A stretch of DNA of 64,000 bases from Candidatus Mycolicibacterium alkanivorans (GTDB lineage Bacteria; Actinomycetota; Actinomycetes; Mycobacteriales; Mycobacteriaceae): contig NZ_JAIVFL010000001.1 of assembly GCF_022760805.1 (NCBI RefSeq), positions 682,001 to 746,000 of the forward strand, given 5' to 3'. This document shows positions 35,916-45,507 of the stretch, one piece after another; within the stretch, counting starts at the first letter, position 1; each line of letters starts with the position of its first letter. Below the pieces are notes generated by a model. The model had not been told where the DNA came from and ran no database searches. It saw only the letters and a program-made list of their open reading frames with translations. The position numbers and the translations under genes are program-made.

Positions 35916-37378
35916 CTTGAGTTTCGCAGTTTGACGCCTGTGACACCTGTGATTTCTGGGGCTGTTGTGGCGTTGTCCGGCGTGTCGCCGTGATCCGGTG
36001 GCAAGCATGACGAAGCATCGGCGGTTGTGAAAAGTCAACCCCGAGATGGAGTTCCGCCGATGCTTCCGGGCCTGACCCTACCCGCATCGTGGCGTTCGCT
36101 GTTGGACCTGTTTCGGCCCGCGTTTCGCCGCGGATCGACGTTCGCGTTGTTCACGCTGCTGGCTACCGGGCTGGCGGCGCGGACCACCCGGCGCACGGTG
36201 GTGGGGATGCTCGCCGGAGCGGGCATGGCTGCGGCGGTGTCGTTCCACTCGGCGTGCCGGTTCTTCTCCCACCACGCCTGGGACGTCGACCCGATCGGGC
36301 TGGTGCTGGCCCGGCTGATCGTGGATCGGCTGCTGCCCGATGGGGCACCGATCACGGTGGTCGTCGACGACACCCTATTCCGCCGCTGGGGGCCCAAGGT
36401 GCACGCCGCGTACTGGACCCACGACGGCTCCGCCCAGGACCCCAACGCGCTGGGCCGCGGCAACCGGTGGGTGATCGTCGGCATCGTCGTCACGCTGCGG
36501 TTCTGTACCCGCCCGGTGTGCCTGCCGGTGTTGTTGCGGTTGTGGCGGGGCAAGGGCACCGCCTCCCCGGTGGCGCTGGCAGGGCAGATGATTTCACTTC
36601 TGGCCCAAGCATTTCCGAACCGCCGCTTGCACGCCGTCGGGGACGCCGCCTACCACGGCAAGGCCCTGCTGGTCGAGCACACCACGATCACCACCCGGCT
36701 GCCGGTCAACGCCGCGCTCTACGCGCCCGCCCCGCCGCACACCGGCCGACGCGGCCGACCCCGGCTCAAGGGAAACCGGCTCGGCCACCCCGCCGACCTC
36801 GCCGCACACGCCGACTGGCGACCGGTCACCCTGACCCGCTACGGCCACACCAACACCGTCGAGATCGCCCTGTGCGACACGATCTGGTACGGCGCGTTCG
36901 GCAACACCGCAGGCCGCACCGTCCTGGTCCGCGACCCCGCCGCCGACAGGGTCCTGGCGATCTTCACCACCGACACCGACAGCGACGCGCAGACCATCGT
37001 GGAACGCTACACCCACCGCTGGCCGATAGAGACCGCCATCGCCGCCGGCAAACAACTACTCGGCATCGGCCAAGCCCGCAACCGACTGCGGCGCGCGGTG
37101 GAACGCACCGTGCCGCTTGGCTTCTGCGTCTACAGCCTGGTCATCGTCTGGTACGCGCTGCACGGATACCACCGAGACGACCTCGCCGCACGCCGCGAGG
37201 TCCAGCCCTGGTACCCCCACAAAGACGAGCCCGCCTTCGAAGACATGCTCGCCAAACTCCGCAAAACCCTGGTCGCATCCCGAATTACGGGCGTTGCCGC
37301 AGCTCAGCCCGATCCACACAAATACCGCGACTACGAACTGGCCTGCGCGGCAGCCGCCGCGTAACTGCGAAACTCAAG
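35916..37378 (+). mobile_element. IS701-like insertion sequence inside MITE
   Basis: Perfect 16-bp inverted repeats CTTGAGTTTCGCAGTT / AACTGCGAAACTCAAG bound 1463 bp. AATTGG flanks both sides (35910-35915, 37379-37384); the uninterrupted MITE at 40049 has AATTGG once at this place. Confidence 0.85.
36060..37364 (+). CDS. IS701-like (DDE_5-type) transposase
   Basis: 434 aa from ATG 36060 (MLPGLTLPASW); a GTG at 36027 extends the frame by 11 residues. Catalytic region: ITVVVDDTLFRRWG, HAVGDAAYHGKAL and YTHRWPIETAIAAGKQLLG. The pattern fits IS701-type transposases. Intact frame. The family name is from memory of motif layout. Confidence 0.75.
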   Translation: MLPGLTLPASWRSLLDLFRPAFRRGSTFALFTLLATGLAARTTRRTVVGMLAGAGMAAAVSFHSACRFFSHHAWDVDPIGLVLARLIVDRLLPDGAPITVVVDDTLFRRWGPKVHAAYWTHDGSAQDPNALGRGNRWVIVGIVVTLRFCTRPVCLPVLLRLWRGKGTASPVALAGQMISLLAQAFPNRRLHAVGDAAYHGKALLVEHTTITTRLPVNAALYAPAPPHTGRRGRPRLKGNRLGHPADLAAHADWRPVTLTRYGHTNTVEIALCDTIWYGAFGNTAGRTVLVRDPAADRVLAIFTTDTDSDAQTIVERYTHRWPIETAIAAGKQLLGIGQARNRLRRAVERTVPLGFCVYSLVIVWYALHGYHRDDLAARREVQPWYPHKDEPAFEDMLAKLRKTLVASRITGVAAAQPDPHKYRDYELACAAAAA

Positions 37379-37806
37379 AATTGGCACTGTCCCGCGTATT
37401 CCACTGTGGCGGAGGTTGTCGGGGCCGCGCTGCCTACGGGCGCACCCCTCGCGCGTCAAGGGCGCTTCGCGTCGCTTCGCGATGGCCTTCGGCCACCCTT
37501 GACCCGCGAGCCTCTGTGCGCCCTGATGGCAGGCAGAGGGGCAGGTCAGAGACCTGCCCGGCGCATTCGCGCGGCCCCGACGGAAGGTGTCTATGGGGCC
37601 ATCACCCGACCCACGGAAACGTCAGTAGAGCCAGATCACGACACGATAACGATCTGATCAAATCGCAGTGCAGCAGCTATATCGGAGCAACATAACCGAG
37701 CGGAGACATGCCCGGATCACACAAATCCCCAGGTCAGCCGCCTGCACCCGCCGCGAGAGATTGCCCCGAATCAGCTACGCGGAAATCCGCGTTAGATGCT
37801 GATTGT

Positions 37807-37980
37807 TCAGTGCTTGAACACGTCCTGGACTTTGGTCCCTGCCTGTTTAGTGTTGGCTGTGGCCTGATCGACGCGTCACTCGCTGCGCAAGCGGGTGTTG
37901 CCGGTGGCGCGTCCGGACCACTTCTTGGTGGCGGCTTTGGTGGCTTCGGCCTTGTGCGCCAGCTCCTTACCGATGCTCAT
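37807..37980 (-). pseudogene. CsbD-family stress protein, internal stop
   Basis: Reads MSIGKELAHKAEATKAATKK, WSGRATGNTRLRSE, then TGA (37876-37878), then RVDQATANTKQAGTKVQDVF. CsbD proteins have Gly where the stop is, so GGA became TGA. Its start overlaps the end of the upstream membrane protein gene, making an operon. A second intact csbD-like gene is at 58283-58459. Confidence 0.75.
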
Positions 37981-38485
37981 CACGATTTGTTTCGGTTTCG
38001 GAAAGCGCAGAGCGCGACTGCGGGCTGGCAGAGTCGACCGCGTCGAAGTACGCGCTGTCAGTTGGCTGTCGACGGCGCGACCAGCGGCCGAGCCAGGGAA
38101 TCCCGGTGCGACGGGTCGTGGCCACCGCGGCGTTCACCGGTACGCGGGTGGCGTCGTCGACCTGTTGGTGTTCGAGCAGGGTGTCGCGGTCACGGCTGAG
38201 AAACGCCGTTTCGCGTTGGGACTTCGCGAGGTCGCGTCGGGCGTCTCGCCCGCGTCCCGCAGTGCGTCGAGCACCGGCCAGCAGCACGCTCAATCCCAGC
38301 ATCGCCACCGCGCCTATCACGATCCCGAAAAGGAACAACGTGCCCGTCGACCCGGTGACGTGATACCCGAACACCGAGAAGTTCTCGGTCAACGGATGCG
38401 TGGGCCCCGTATTGCCCAGCACACCCATGAGCGCGACAATCACGGCGACGAGCAGAATGATCAATCCGACGATGACAAGCATCAC
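37967..38485 (-). CDS. Two-span membrane protein
   Basis: 172 aa with membrane segments MLVIVGLIILLVAVIVALMG (residues 2-21) and TLFLFGIVIGAVAMLGLSVL (~48-67), then a charged Arg-rich tail (RRDLAKSQRETAFLSRDRDT) ending in acid/serine-rich sequence. This layout, followed by a csbD-like gene, is common in mycobacterial stress loci. Function unknown. Confidence 0.75.
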   Translation of the reverse strand: MMLVIVGLIILLVAVIVALMGVLGNTGPTHPLTENFSVFGYHVTGSTGTLFLFGIVIGAVAMLGLSVLLAGARRTAGRGRDARRDLAKSQRETAFLSRDRDTLLEHQQVDDATRVPVNAAVATTRRTGIPWLGRWSRRRQPTDSAYFDAVDSASPQSRSALSETETNRDEHR

Positions 38486-38948
38486 GACTCCCTGATCCGG
38501 TCGAAGACCTCCATCCCTAGCCTATGCCGACCAGCTGTTACCAGTGTTGACATGTATTATTAACGCCCGACGTGGGATGCATTGACGTGCGTGGAAGCGG
38601 AGGTGCTGCTCCGATGACCAACAACCGACTGCAGGCTCGCGGGATCGGTGTGTGTTCCGTGCCGCGAGGGAATCGATCACCGAGGGCAGCCAGCATCCCC
38701 GTTAGCCTGTCACGTTCGCGACAACCGAACCGCGATTCGCGTTCAATCCGTCTGCTTGAGCGGTTTGGCTGACGTTTGGTGTACCTCGCCCGGGGCTGAC
38801 CTGTACTGCGCCATCTGCCAATCTGGCAGTTCGATTTGACGATGAGGCTCCAGGCGAACGCGTCGGCCCTTCGGTGATTTGCCTCCGCGCGGGCAGGTGC
38901 CGGGTTGTCGTGTGCCGACCGCTCCTTCATCACTGAGGACGCTAATGC
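38486..38948. other. Gap without recognisable gene
   Basis: 463 bases. ORFs exist on both strands but lack family features, codon bias or ribosome sites that I can support. The first ~60 bases probably hold the promoter of the two-span membrane protein gene on the minus strand. Confidence 0.5.
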
Positions 38949-39350
38949 ATGCCCGGAGGTAGTGCTCTGCGGGACGCCCGGCTAGGCATAGGAGACCGAC
39001 AGTTCGGTCAGGGCGCTGCGGGCGTTGCAACTTACCAACGATCGAGTCAGGTGGTGCTGCTGCTGTTGACCCTGACGGCGTTCGGCAACGGGTTGTTCGA
39101 GGAGCTGCTGTGGCGCGGCGTGTACCTGCGGTTCTTCGTTGACCTCCCGTGCTATCGGGTGGTGTGGCCCAGCCTCTGGTTCGGCCTGTGGCACGTCGCG
39201 CCGGTGATGTCGCGGCACGGCCCGGTCCTGGCCTACGTCCTCGGCGCCATGTTTCTCGGCCTCTACCTGGCGTTCATCGCCAGGCGGACCGGCGGCGTGT
39301 TCTGGCCGATCGTGGCACACACCTGCGGCGCGTTGGTGGCGATCGCATGA
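38949..39350 (+). CDS. CPBP-family intramembrane protease, N-terminally short
   Basis: 133 aa. The CAAX protease / bacteriocin-processing (CPBP, Abi) motif 1 is NGLFEELLWRGVYLRF with the EExxxR signature, motif 2 is FGLWHVAPV and the last motif is FWPIVAHTCGAL, giving the glutamate and histidine metal ligands. The first 33 residues are not hydrophobic and replace the usual two or three N-terminal membrane helices, so the gene is probably 5' truncated. Confidence 0.7.
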   Translation: MPGGSALRDARLGIGDRQFGQGAAGVATYQRSSQVVLLLLTLTAFGNGLFEELLWRGVYLRFFVDLPCYRVVWPSLWFGLWHVAPVMSRHGPVLAYVLGAMFLGLYLAFIARRTGGVFWPIVAHTCGALVAIA

Positions 39351-40048
39351 CTGCGATGCGAGGTTTCGTGCGGTCGTTACGGCGAACCAGCGAAGGACAC
39401 TTTGCAGACGGATGAATGATGTTGACCGCCTTGTCGAGAAGTGGGGTCATGAACCCGGTTGCGCTCGAAGCACGCTGCACGCCATCCTACGGGCGCGAGT
39501 CGGATTAAGGGTCGAGGTCCTGCGCTCACGCGGGGACCGGTTTGGGATGGGGATGGCCGTGTTAAGTGGTACTTCCGGTCGGAAGTGCGTGGCCTGGGGT
39601 GGTTGCCGCTCGGCGGGGCGCTGGTGGTGTCGAATCACTCGGGCGGCCTTCTTCAGGTAGATGGGCCGGTGTTCGCTGTCGACTTCTATGACAAGTTGGG
39701 TTACGACCGGCCGATTTACTTCCTTACCCATGACGTCGTGTTTCACGGCCCGATCGCTCAGTTGTTGCCGCGTATCGACGTCATCCATGCCAGCCGCGGC
39801 GGCGCTGCGGGCCGGGGCCGTGGTCATGGTCTTTCCGGGCGGCGACTACGACGTCTACCGGCCGACCTCGTCTGCGAACGTCATCGACTTCGAGGGCCGC
39901 ACCGGCTACGTCCGGACGGCGATCGCCGCCGGCGTTCCGATCGTGCCTGCGGTGTCCATCGGCGGGCAGGAGACCCAGTTCTTCCTGTCTCGCGGTATCG
40001 AGTTGGCGCACGCACTTCGGTTAGACAACCTCGAGCACCGGTTTTTCC

Positions 40049-40330
40049 GGCTCTTGTGACACATCCGTGGGTGACGAATTGGCACTGTCCCGCGTATTCC
40101 ACTGTGGCGGAGGTTGTCGGGGCCGCGCTGCCTACGGGCGCACCCCTCGCGCGTCAAGGGCGCTTCGCGTCGCTTCGCGATGGCCTTCGGCCACCCTTGA
40201 CCCGAGAGCCTCTGTGCGCCCTGATGGCAGGCAGAGGGGCAGGTCAGAGACCTGCCCGGCGCATTCGCGCGGCCCCGACGGAAGGTGTCTACGGGGCCAT
40301 CACCCGACCCACGGAAACGTCAGTAGAGCC
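40049..40330 (+). mobile_element. ISL3-like MITE, uninterrupted copy
   Basis: 282 bp from GGCTCTTGTGACACATCCG to AGTAGAGCC with GTTTTTCC at 40041-40048 and 40331-40338. No ORF of its own. Interior holds several nested inverted repeats (GGCGCTTCGCGTC, AGGTCAGAGACCT), suggesting strong secondary structure. Matches 35882-35915 plus 37385-37632. Confidence 0.88.
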
Positions 40331-40350
40331 GTTTTTCCGGACGAATATTT

Positions 40351-42003
40351 GGCTCCCCTGACACTTCCGTGGGTGGGTTTTTGGTGTAGGTAGGCGCACG
40401 TCGTTGTCGCTTAAGGTTTCTGGCTGAGTAAAGGTCAGGAACCGAAGGAGCGGGCAACGACGTGCGCAATGTGAGGTTATTCCGTGCGTTGCTGGGTGTC
40501 GACAAGCGGACGGTGATCGAGGACATCGAGTTCGTCGAGGAGGATGACGGCGCCGAGCTGGTGGTGGCACAGGTGCGCCCATGCAGCGGGGTGTCGCGCC
40601 GCTGTGGCCGCTGTGGCCGCAAGGCGCCCTGGTATGACCGGGGTGAGGGTCCGCGCCGGTGGCGGGGGCTGGATTGGGGCACGGTGCAGGTGGTGCTGGA
40701 GGCCGAGGCGCCCCGGGTGAACTGCCCCGCCCACGGGCCCACGGTGGTGGCGGTGCCGTGGGCGCGCCACCACGCTGGACATACCTACGCCTTTGATGAC
40801 ACGGTGGCCTGGCTGGCGGTGGCCTGTTCGAAAACAGCGGTGTGCGAACTGATGCGCATCGCCTGGCGCACCGTCGGGGCGATCGTGGCCCGGGTCTGGG
40901 CCGACTCCGAAAAGACGGTTGATCGGTTCGCGAACCTACGCCGGATCGGCATCGACGAGATTTCCTATAAGCGCCACCACAAGTACCTCACGGTGGTGGT
41001 CGACCACGACAACGGGCATCTGATCTGGGCCGCCCCGGGACGCGACACCGCCACCTTGCGCCGCTTCTTCGACGCTCTCGGCGCCGAACGGGCCGCGCAG
41101 ATCACCCATGTGTCTGCCGATGCCGCCGACTGGATCGCCGACGTCGTGGCCGAACGCTGCCCCAACGCCATCCGCTGCGCCGATCCCTTTCACGTAGTGG
41201 CTTGGGCCACCGAGGCGCTCGATACCGAGCGGCGCCGGGCCTGGAACGACGCGCGGGCGCTGGCCCGCACCGAGACCAAATGGGGCCGTGGCCGGCCCGC
41301 CAAGAACGCCCCGCCCCGTCCAGGACATGAGCGGGCCCGCAAGCTCAAAGGCGCCCGCTATGCGCTGTGGAAAACCCCGAAGACCTCACCGAACGCCAAA
41401 CCGAAAAGCTGGCTTGGATCGCCAAAACCGACCCCCGCCTACATCGCGCCTACTTGCTCAAAGAAGGCCTCCGACACGTGTTTTCGGTCAAAGGCGAAGA
41501 AGGCAAGCAGGCCCTGGACCGCTGGATCTCCTGGGCACGGCGCTGCCGGATCCCGGTGTTCGTCGAACTGGCCCGACGCATCATCAAACACCGCGAGGCC
41601 ATCGACGCCGCCCTCGACCACGGCCTCTCCCAGGGACTGATCGAATCCACCAACACCAAGATCCGGCTGCTGACCCGCGTCGCGTTCGGCTTCCACAACC
41701 CCGCCGCGCTGATCGCCCTGGCCATGCTCGCCCTCGGCGGCCACCGCCCCGCACTACCCGGCCGCCGCTAACACCCCACCAAAAGACGCCCCCGGGTATC
41801 CCATCCCGATCGTCGCCGATCCTGCGCCACCGCGCTCGTCGGTGTCCATGTCGTTCCGCCTCGCTGCGCTCGGGGGCTCCACATGGACACCTCCCCACGC
41901 GGGCGGCGCCAACGAGCAACTATCGGGAAAAGGAGAAACCATCCAACCTTTGCCGGCTGCCTACCATCAACCAGCCGTGCCCCACGGATACGTCAGGAGG
42001 GCC
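40351..42003 (+). mobile_element. ISL3-family insertion sequence B, copy 1
   Basis: Ends GGCTCCCCTGACACTTCCG and, reverse complemented, GGCCCTCCTGACGTATCCG; 8-bp duplication GAATATTT at 40343-40350 and 42004-42011. 1653 bp. A second, inverted copy lies at 47553-49125. Confidence 0.92.
40462..41771 (+). pseudogene. ISL3-family transposase B, frameshifted
   Basis: The first frame (GTG 40462) holds the zinc finger (SRRCGRCGRKAPW), helix-turn-helix and catalytic part (RIGIDEISYKRHHKYLTVVV, HVSADAADWIADV, RCADPFHVVAWATEAL); at ~41372 it should read YALWKNPEDLTERQ, but TGGAAAACCCCG lacks one A and the rest (LAWIAKTDPRLHRAYLLKEG ... FGFHNPAALIALAML) is in the next frame. The second copy has the same defect at the same place. 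Joined it would be ~437 aa. Confidence 0.85.
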
Positions 42004-42232
42004 GAATATTTTGCCGGTTGCGTTCGGGTTCCCGTTCGGGCTGAGCGTCTTTGTGCCGGTTAACATGCCGCTGCCCACCAAGATTGTCACCCGGGTGCTC
42101 AAGCCGATCGACATCGTCGCGCAGTTCGGTGAGGATCCCGACGTTGATGAGGTCGACGCGCACGTGCGCTGCGTGATGCAGAAAGGGCTCAACGAGCTCG
42201 CCACCACGCGCCGCTGTCCGATAATCGGCTGA

Positions 42233-42630
42233 CCGCAATCGCCGCCCCGGCGGCACCACGCCCACAAACTGGCGGAGGAAGTCGAGTGGCTACTTCACTA
42301 GACGGGTCGTTGTGCAACCAGTTCGGGGATCATGCCGGCACGCGGGTTCCGCTCTCCGGTTACGTCGTGGTGTACGTCCGCCGGTCGGAGCGAACTGCCC
42401 CACTACGCCAGCGCTGAGCTGGTGCACCGTGTGTTCGGACAAATCACAGCACGGCCATTGCAGCAGTCAGGAAACGTAGGTTCGTCACGCACGGCCGAGC
42501 GGTTTAGGCTTGGTAATCTCAACGGCATCGGGGCCGGATCAAATCCGGAATGGGGAATCGTTCACCTGCGTCTCTGCCAGTAGCACGTGGCGTTACGAAC
42601 GGGGAGTCGAGTGCATACCAGGCGAATTGC
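42233..42630. other. Gap without recognisable gene
   Basis: About 400 bases between the broken acyltransferase and the Anbu gene. No family feature on either strand. The last ~100 bases should carry the Anbu operon promoter. Confidence 0.5.
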
Positions 42631-43359
42631 ATGACGTATTGCATCGGCGTCATGTTGGACGAGGGAATGATTTTCGCCTCGGACTCCCGTACGAATGCGG
42701 GCGTGGACAACTTCGCCAAGTTCTGCAAGATGACAGTATTCGAGCGCGCTGGCGACCGCGTTATTGTGCTGCTGAGTTCGGGAAACCTGGCCGGAACTCA
42801 GGCTGTCGTCAGCGTCTTGACGCAGCGTTGTGCCGACGGCGCCTCTGCGGCTAATCTTTTGGGTGCCCGGACCATGTTCGACGTTGTGAGTCTGGTCGCG
42901 GATGCGATGCGTGATATCGAGAAGCGCGACGCTGGGTACTTGGCCGAGAACAACATTCGCTTCAACGCGTCGTTCATCGTCGGTGGGCAGATCCGGGGCG
43001 AGCCGATCCGGCTGTTCCGGATCTATGCTGAGGGCAATTTCATCGAAGCCGGGATCGACACGCCCTTCTTTCAGACCGGTGAAACCAAGTACGGAAAGCC
43101 CATCCTCGACCGCGTGCTGACGCAACACACGCCCCTTGCAGATGCCACGAAATGTGTTCTGGTGTCGTTCGATTCGACCATGCGCAGCAATCTATCGGTG
43201 GGTATGCCGATCGACCTGATCTGCTACGAAAGAGACAGCCTCGAAGTGCAGTGGCGGCGGCGATTCGACGAGGGGGACCCCTATTTCACCACCCTCAGTC
43301 AACAGTGGGGCGAAGGTGTGCGGCAGGTGTTCCGCGATTTACCCGACTTACGCTGGTGA
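42631..43359 (+). CDS. Anbu / proteasome-type protease
   Basis: 242 aa, NTN-hydrolase fold. After Met removal Thr1 is N-terminal (M-TYCIGVMLDEG), Asp17 is in FASDSRTNAGVD and Lys32 in FCKMTVFE, the proteasome beta-subunit catalytic set. Strand G-x-x-x pattern VIVLLSSGNLAGTQAV and FNASFIVGGQ match Anbu, the ancestral beta subunit that forms helical assemblies in other bacteria. I start at ATG 42631 because the Thr must follow directly. It heads a cluster with an N-formylglutamate amidohydrolase-like and a transglutaminase-like gene, as known for Anbu loci. Confidence 0.88.
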   Translation: MTYCIGVMLDEGMIFASDSRTNAGVDNFAKFCKMTVFERAGDRVIVLLSSGNLAGTQAVVSVLTQRCADGASAANLLGARTMFDVVSLVADAMRDIEKRDAGYLAENNIRFNASFIVGGQIRGEPIRLFRIYAEGNFIEAGIDTPFFQTGETKYGKPILDRVLTQHTPLADATKCVLVSFDSTMRSNLSVGMPIDLICYERDSLEVQWRRRFDEGDPYFTTLSQQWGEGVRQVFRDLPDLRW

Positions 43360-43374
43360 CGGGTCGTCACGACG

Positions 43375-44073
43375 ATGGATCGTGTCATCATCACCTGTGA
43401 ACACGGCGGCAACCAGATCCCGACGTCCTATCGGCGGCTATTTCGAGAAAGTAAGGCGCTGCTGGATTCCCACCGCGGTTACGACCCCGGTTCGCTAACC
43501 ATGGCGACGGCACTCGCCGATGCCTGCCGGGCGCCGCTGGTGGCGTCGACTACCAGCCGTCTGCTGATCGACCTCAATCGCTCGATCGGTCACCCACAAC
43601 TCTTTTCGGCCGCGACACGCGGCACCCCGACAGCGACCCGGGCGCAGATCGTCGAACGCCATTACCAGCCCTACCGCGCGCAGGTTGAGCGTCTCGTCGG
43701 GCAAGCGGTGTCGCGCGGGCACCGCGTGATCCACATCTCGTCACACAGCTTCACCCCGGAGCTAGACGGCAAGGTGCGCAGCGCCGACGTAGGTTTGCTC
43801 TACCACCCCGGCCGGCGCGGGGAGGCCGAGATGTGCGCCCGCTGGAAGGAATCGCTCGCCGCATCCGCTCCGGAACTCCGCGTACGCCGCAATTACCCCT
43901 ATGCCGGCAAAGGAGACGGGTTGACATCGCACCTGCGGCTGCGCTTCGCGCAGCGCGATTACGTCGGAATCGAACTGGAAATCAACCAGGCCATCGTCTT
44001 GGCCGCGGGCCGGCATTGGGCAGCGTTGCGGCGCGTGCTAATCGACTCGTTAGGCACCGCATGTGCCAGGTGA
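43375..44073 (+). CDS. N-formylglutamate amidohydrolase-like protein
   Basis: 232 aa. The family opens with the metal-binding CEHGGNQIP (Glu9, His10) and continues SHRGYDPGSL, LLIDLNRSIGHP, HISSHSFTP (second His) and ELEINQA. These enzymes release formate or deacylate N-acyl glutamate or small peptides. It starts 15 bases after the Anbu stop, so the two are cotranscribed. In Anbu clusters such hydrolases are thought to process amide-linked peptides; the substrate is not known. Confidence 0.88.
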   Translation: MDRVIITCEHGGNQIPTSYRRLFRESKALLDSHRGYDPGSLTMATALADACRAPLVASTTSRLLIDLNRSIGHPQLFSAATRGTPTATRAQIVERHYQPYRAQVERLVGQAVSRGHRVIHISSHSFTPELDGKVRSADVGLLYHPGRRGEAEMCARWKESLAASAPELRVRRNYPYAGKGDGLTSHLRLRFAQRDYVGIELEINQAIVLAAGRHWAALRRVLIDSLGTACAR

Positions 44074-44181
44074 GCGCGCCATGAATAACGGCGTGCACCA
44101 AATAACACAAGTGAGAACACTTTTCACCACCCGCACCGGCAGCCATGCGCGACCTCACCTGGGCGACAGAGGGAACAACTG

Positions 44182-44994
44182 ATGCAAATCCACGTCGGCT
44201 TCGAGATGATCTACGACTGTCCACAGCCCACCGCGATGATCTTCAACCTCAACGTCCACTTCACCCGAGTGTCTGATCTTGTCGGCCGTGACGAGCTGGT
44301 ATTCGACCCGCCGGTCCCGATGGCGGCCTATCGCGACGGCTTCGGCAACTGGTGCACCCGCATCGTTGCACCCGCGGGCCGCACCCGCGTCATGGCCAAT
44401 GCCATCGTCAACGACACTGGACTGCCCGACGTCATCGTCCCGGAGGCACAACAGATCCCGGTACCAGACCTGCCCGAGGACACGCTGGTCTTCCTACTCG
44501 GGAGCCGGTATTGCGAAACCGATCGGCTGTCTGAGACGGCGTGGAATCTCTTCGGGCAGGCACCGACGGGATGGGGCCGAGTTCAGGCAATCTGCGACTT
44601 CGTGCACCGACATGTCACGTTCGGCTATCAGCATGCGCGCAAGACCCGCACGGCGCTGGAGGCTTTCACCGACCGAGTCGGGGTCTGCCGTGATTTCACC
44701 CACCTTGCTGTTGCTTTCTGTCGCTGCATGAACATTCCCGCGCGCTACTGCACCGGGTATCTCGGTGACATCGGTGTGCCACCGGTGGACGAACCGATGG
44801 ATTTCTCTGCCTGGTTTGAGGTGTTCCTCGGCGGGCGATGGCATACCTTCGACGCGCGGCACAACACGCCGCGCATCGGCAGGGTGCTGATCGCGCGTGG
44901 CCGCGACGCTGCTGACGTGGCGCTGAGCAATACCTTCGGCCCCTCCACATTGACCAGCTTCAGGGTTTGGACCGACGAAGTGCCCGCCGGTTAA
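44182..44994 (+). CDS. Transglutaminase-like cysteine protease
   Basis: 270 aa. An N-terminal beta domain (MQIHVGFEMIYDCPQPTAMI) precedes the transglutaminase core with Cys in RVGVCRDFTHLAVAFC, His in DFSAWFEVFLGGRWHTFDARH (the first WHTFDARHN His) and the following Asp. The bacterial form of this family is found next to Anbu and alpha-E/ATP-grasp genes; the latter two are missing here. A 108-base gap separates it from the amidohydrolase gene, and GAGGGAACA lies before ATG 44182. Confidence 0.9.
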   Translation: MQIHVGFEMIYDCPQPTAMIFNLNVHFTRVSDLVGRDELVFDPPVPMAAYRDGFGNWCTRIVAPAGRTRVMANAIVNDTGLPDVIVPEAQQIPVPDLPEDTLVFLLGSRYCETDRLSETAWNLFGQAPTGWGRVQAICDFVHRHVTFGYQHARKTRTALEAFTDRVGVCRDFTHLAVAFCRCMNIPARYCTGYLGDIGVPPVDEPMDFSAWFEVFLGGRWHTFDARHNTPRIGRVLIARGRDAADVALSNTFGPSTLTSFRVWTDEVPAG

Positions 44995-45507
44995 GTCAAG
45001 CAGCGCTGCGCGGGCGGCAGGCATCGCCGCCGACCGGTGAGGGCGCGAACTCGTAACGGCCAACGTCGATACCTCTTCACCTGTGAGGCAAGAAATTTGA
45101 GCAGCCAGCAAGGCTGCTTGTCTCGAGGCGCTGTAAACGCTCCTGCCGTCAAGTGCTCGGATTTGGACGCTAGCGATTGTCCCTCATCGTGAGCAAGACA
45201 GCTTCGCTGATCCGCGCAGAGTGTTTGGCCACTGTCGCCGGTCAATTGAGTTGTCGCACAGAGGCTGCTCTCCGTGCGGTGCGACAGATAGATCCAACCT
45301 CGATGGTTTCCGGCTAGTCATTCTGGCACGACACGCATGATCCGCGGGGGCCGGCTCGGTGGTGGCAGCCGCCATCAGTGACGGCTGATAGCGACACGTC
45401 CTCTACGGTCCCGCGGCTGTGACTACCCGAACGCATCAGAGGGGACCATCGGCGTCGTCCTGCTTTGTGACCTTCGCCCTTAGTGGCTGACCGCCGGGGG
45501 TGATTAG
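44995..45507. other. Gap with a hairpin, no gene
   Basis: 513 bases. TGTCGCAC (45252-45259) and GTGCGACA (45279-45286) pair around a loop that contains AGAG/CTCT; it could be a terminator of the Anbu operon. No ORF with family features. TTAG at 45504-45507 marks the boundary of the next IS. Confidence 0.45.

Larger units (their letters stand above)
35882..37632 (+). mobile_element. ISL3-like MITE, itself split by an IS701-like element
   Basis: The MITE starts GGCTCTTGTGACATATCCG and ends TTCCGTG-type GACGTTTCCG... reverse complement of GGCTCTACTGACGTTTCCG, with AGATCACG (35874-35881, 37633-37640) on both sides. Its interior (37385-37632) is nearly the same as the uninterrupted 282-bp MITE at 40049-40330. 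GGCTCT ends and 8-bp duplications match ISL3, so an ISL3 transposase probably moved it. Confidence 0.8.
35734..37791 (-). mobile_element. IS4-superfamily element end remnant, interrupted
   Basis: 35734-35881 plus 37641-37791 together equal the reverse complement of 45508-45807, the left ~300 bases of the intact-like copy. The outer end CGCGGAAATCCGCG meets TTAG at 37792-37795, the duplication this element makes. The transposase part is gone. A MITE (35882-37632) split the remnant, with 8-bp duplication AGATCACG on both sides. Confidence 0.75.
39540..42232 (+). pseudogene. Phospholipid acyltransferase (PlsC-like), split by MITE and ISL3
   Basis: Pieces about 39540-40048, 40339-40350 and 42012-42232. 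First piece: KWYFRSEVRGLGW, GALVVSNHSGGLLQ, YFLTHDVVFHGP; the frame then shifts near 39790-39810 and continues VVMVFPGGDYDVYRP, IVPAVSIGGQETQ. Removing the MITE and the ISL3 element with their 8-bp duplications restores HRFFRTNILPVAFGFPFGLS and VPVNMPLPTKIVTRV. It is a lysophospholipid acyltransferase common in mycobacteria. Two insertions plus a frameshift and no clear start make it dead. Confidence 0.8.

Noticed and set aside
38538..38933. 131-codon minus-strand ORF in the gap before the CPBP gene
   Set aside because: Biased Arg/Pro/Ser composition, no ribosome site and no family features.
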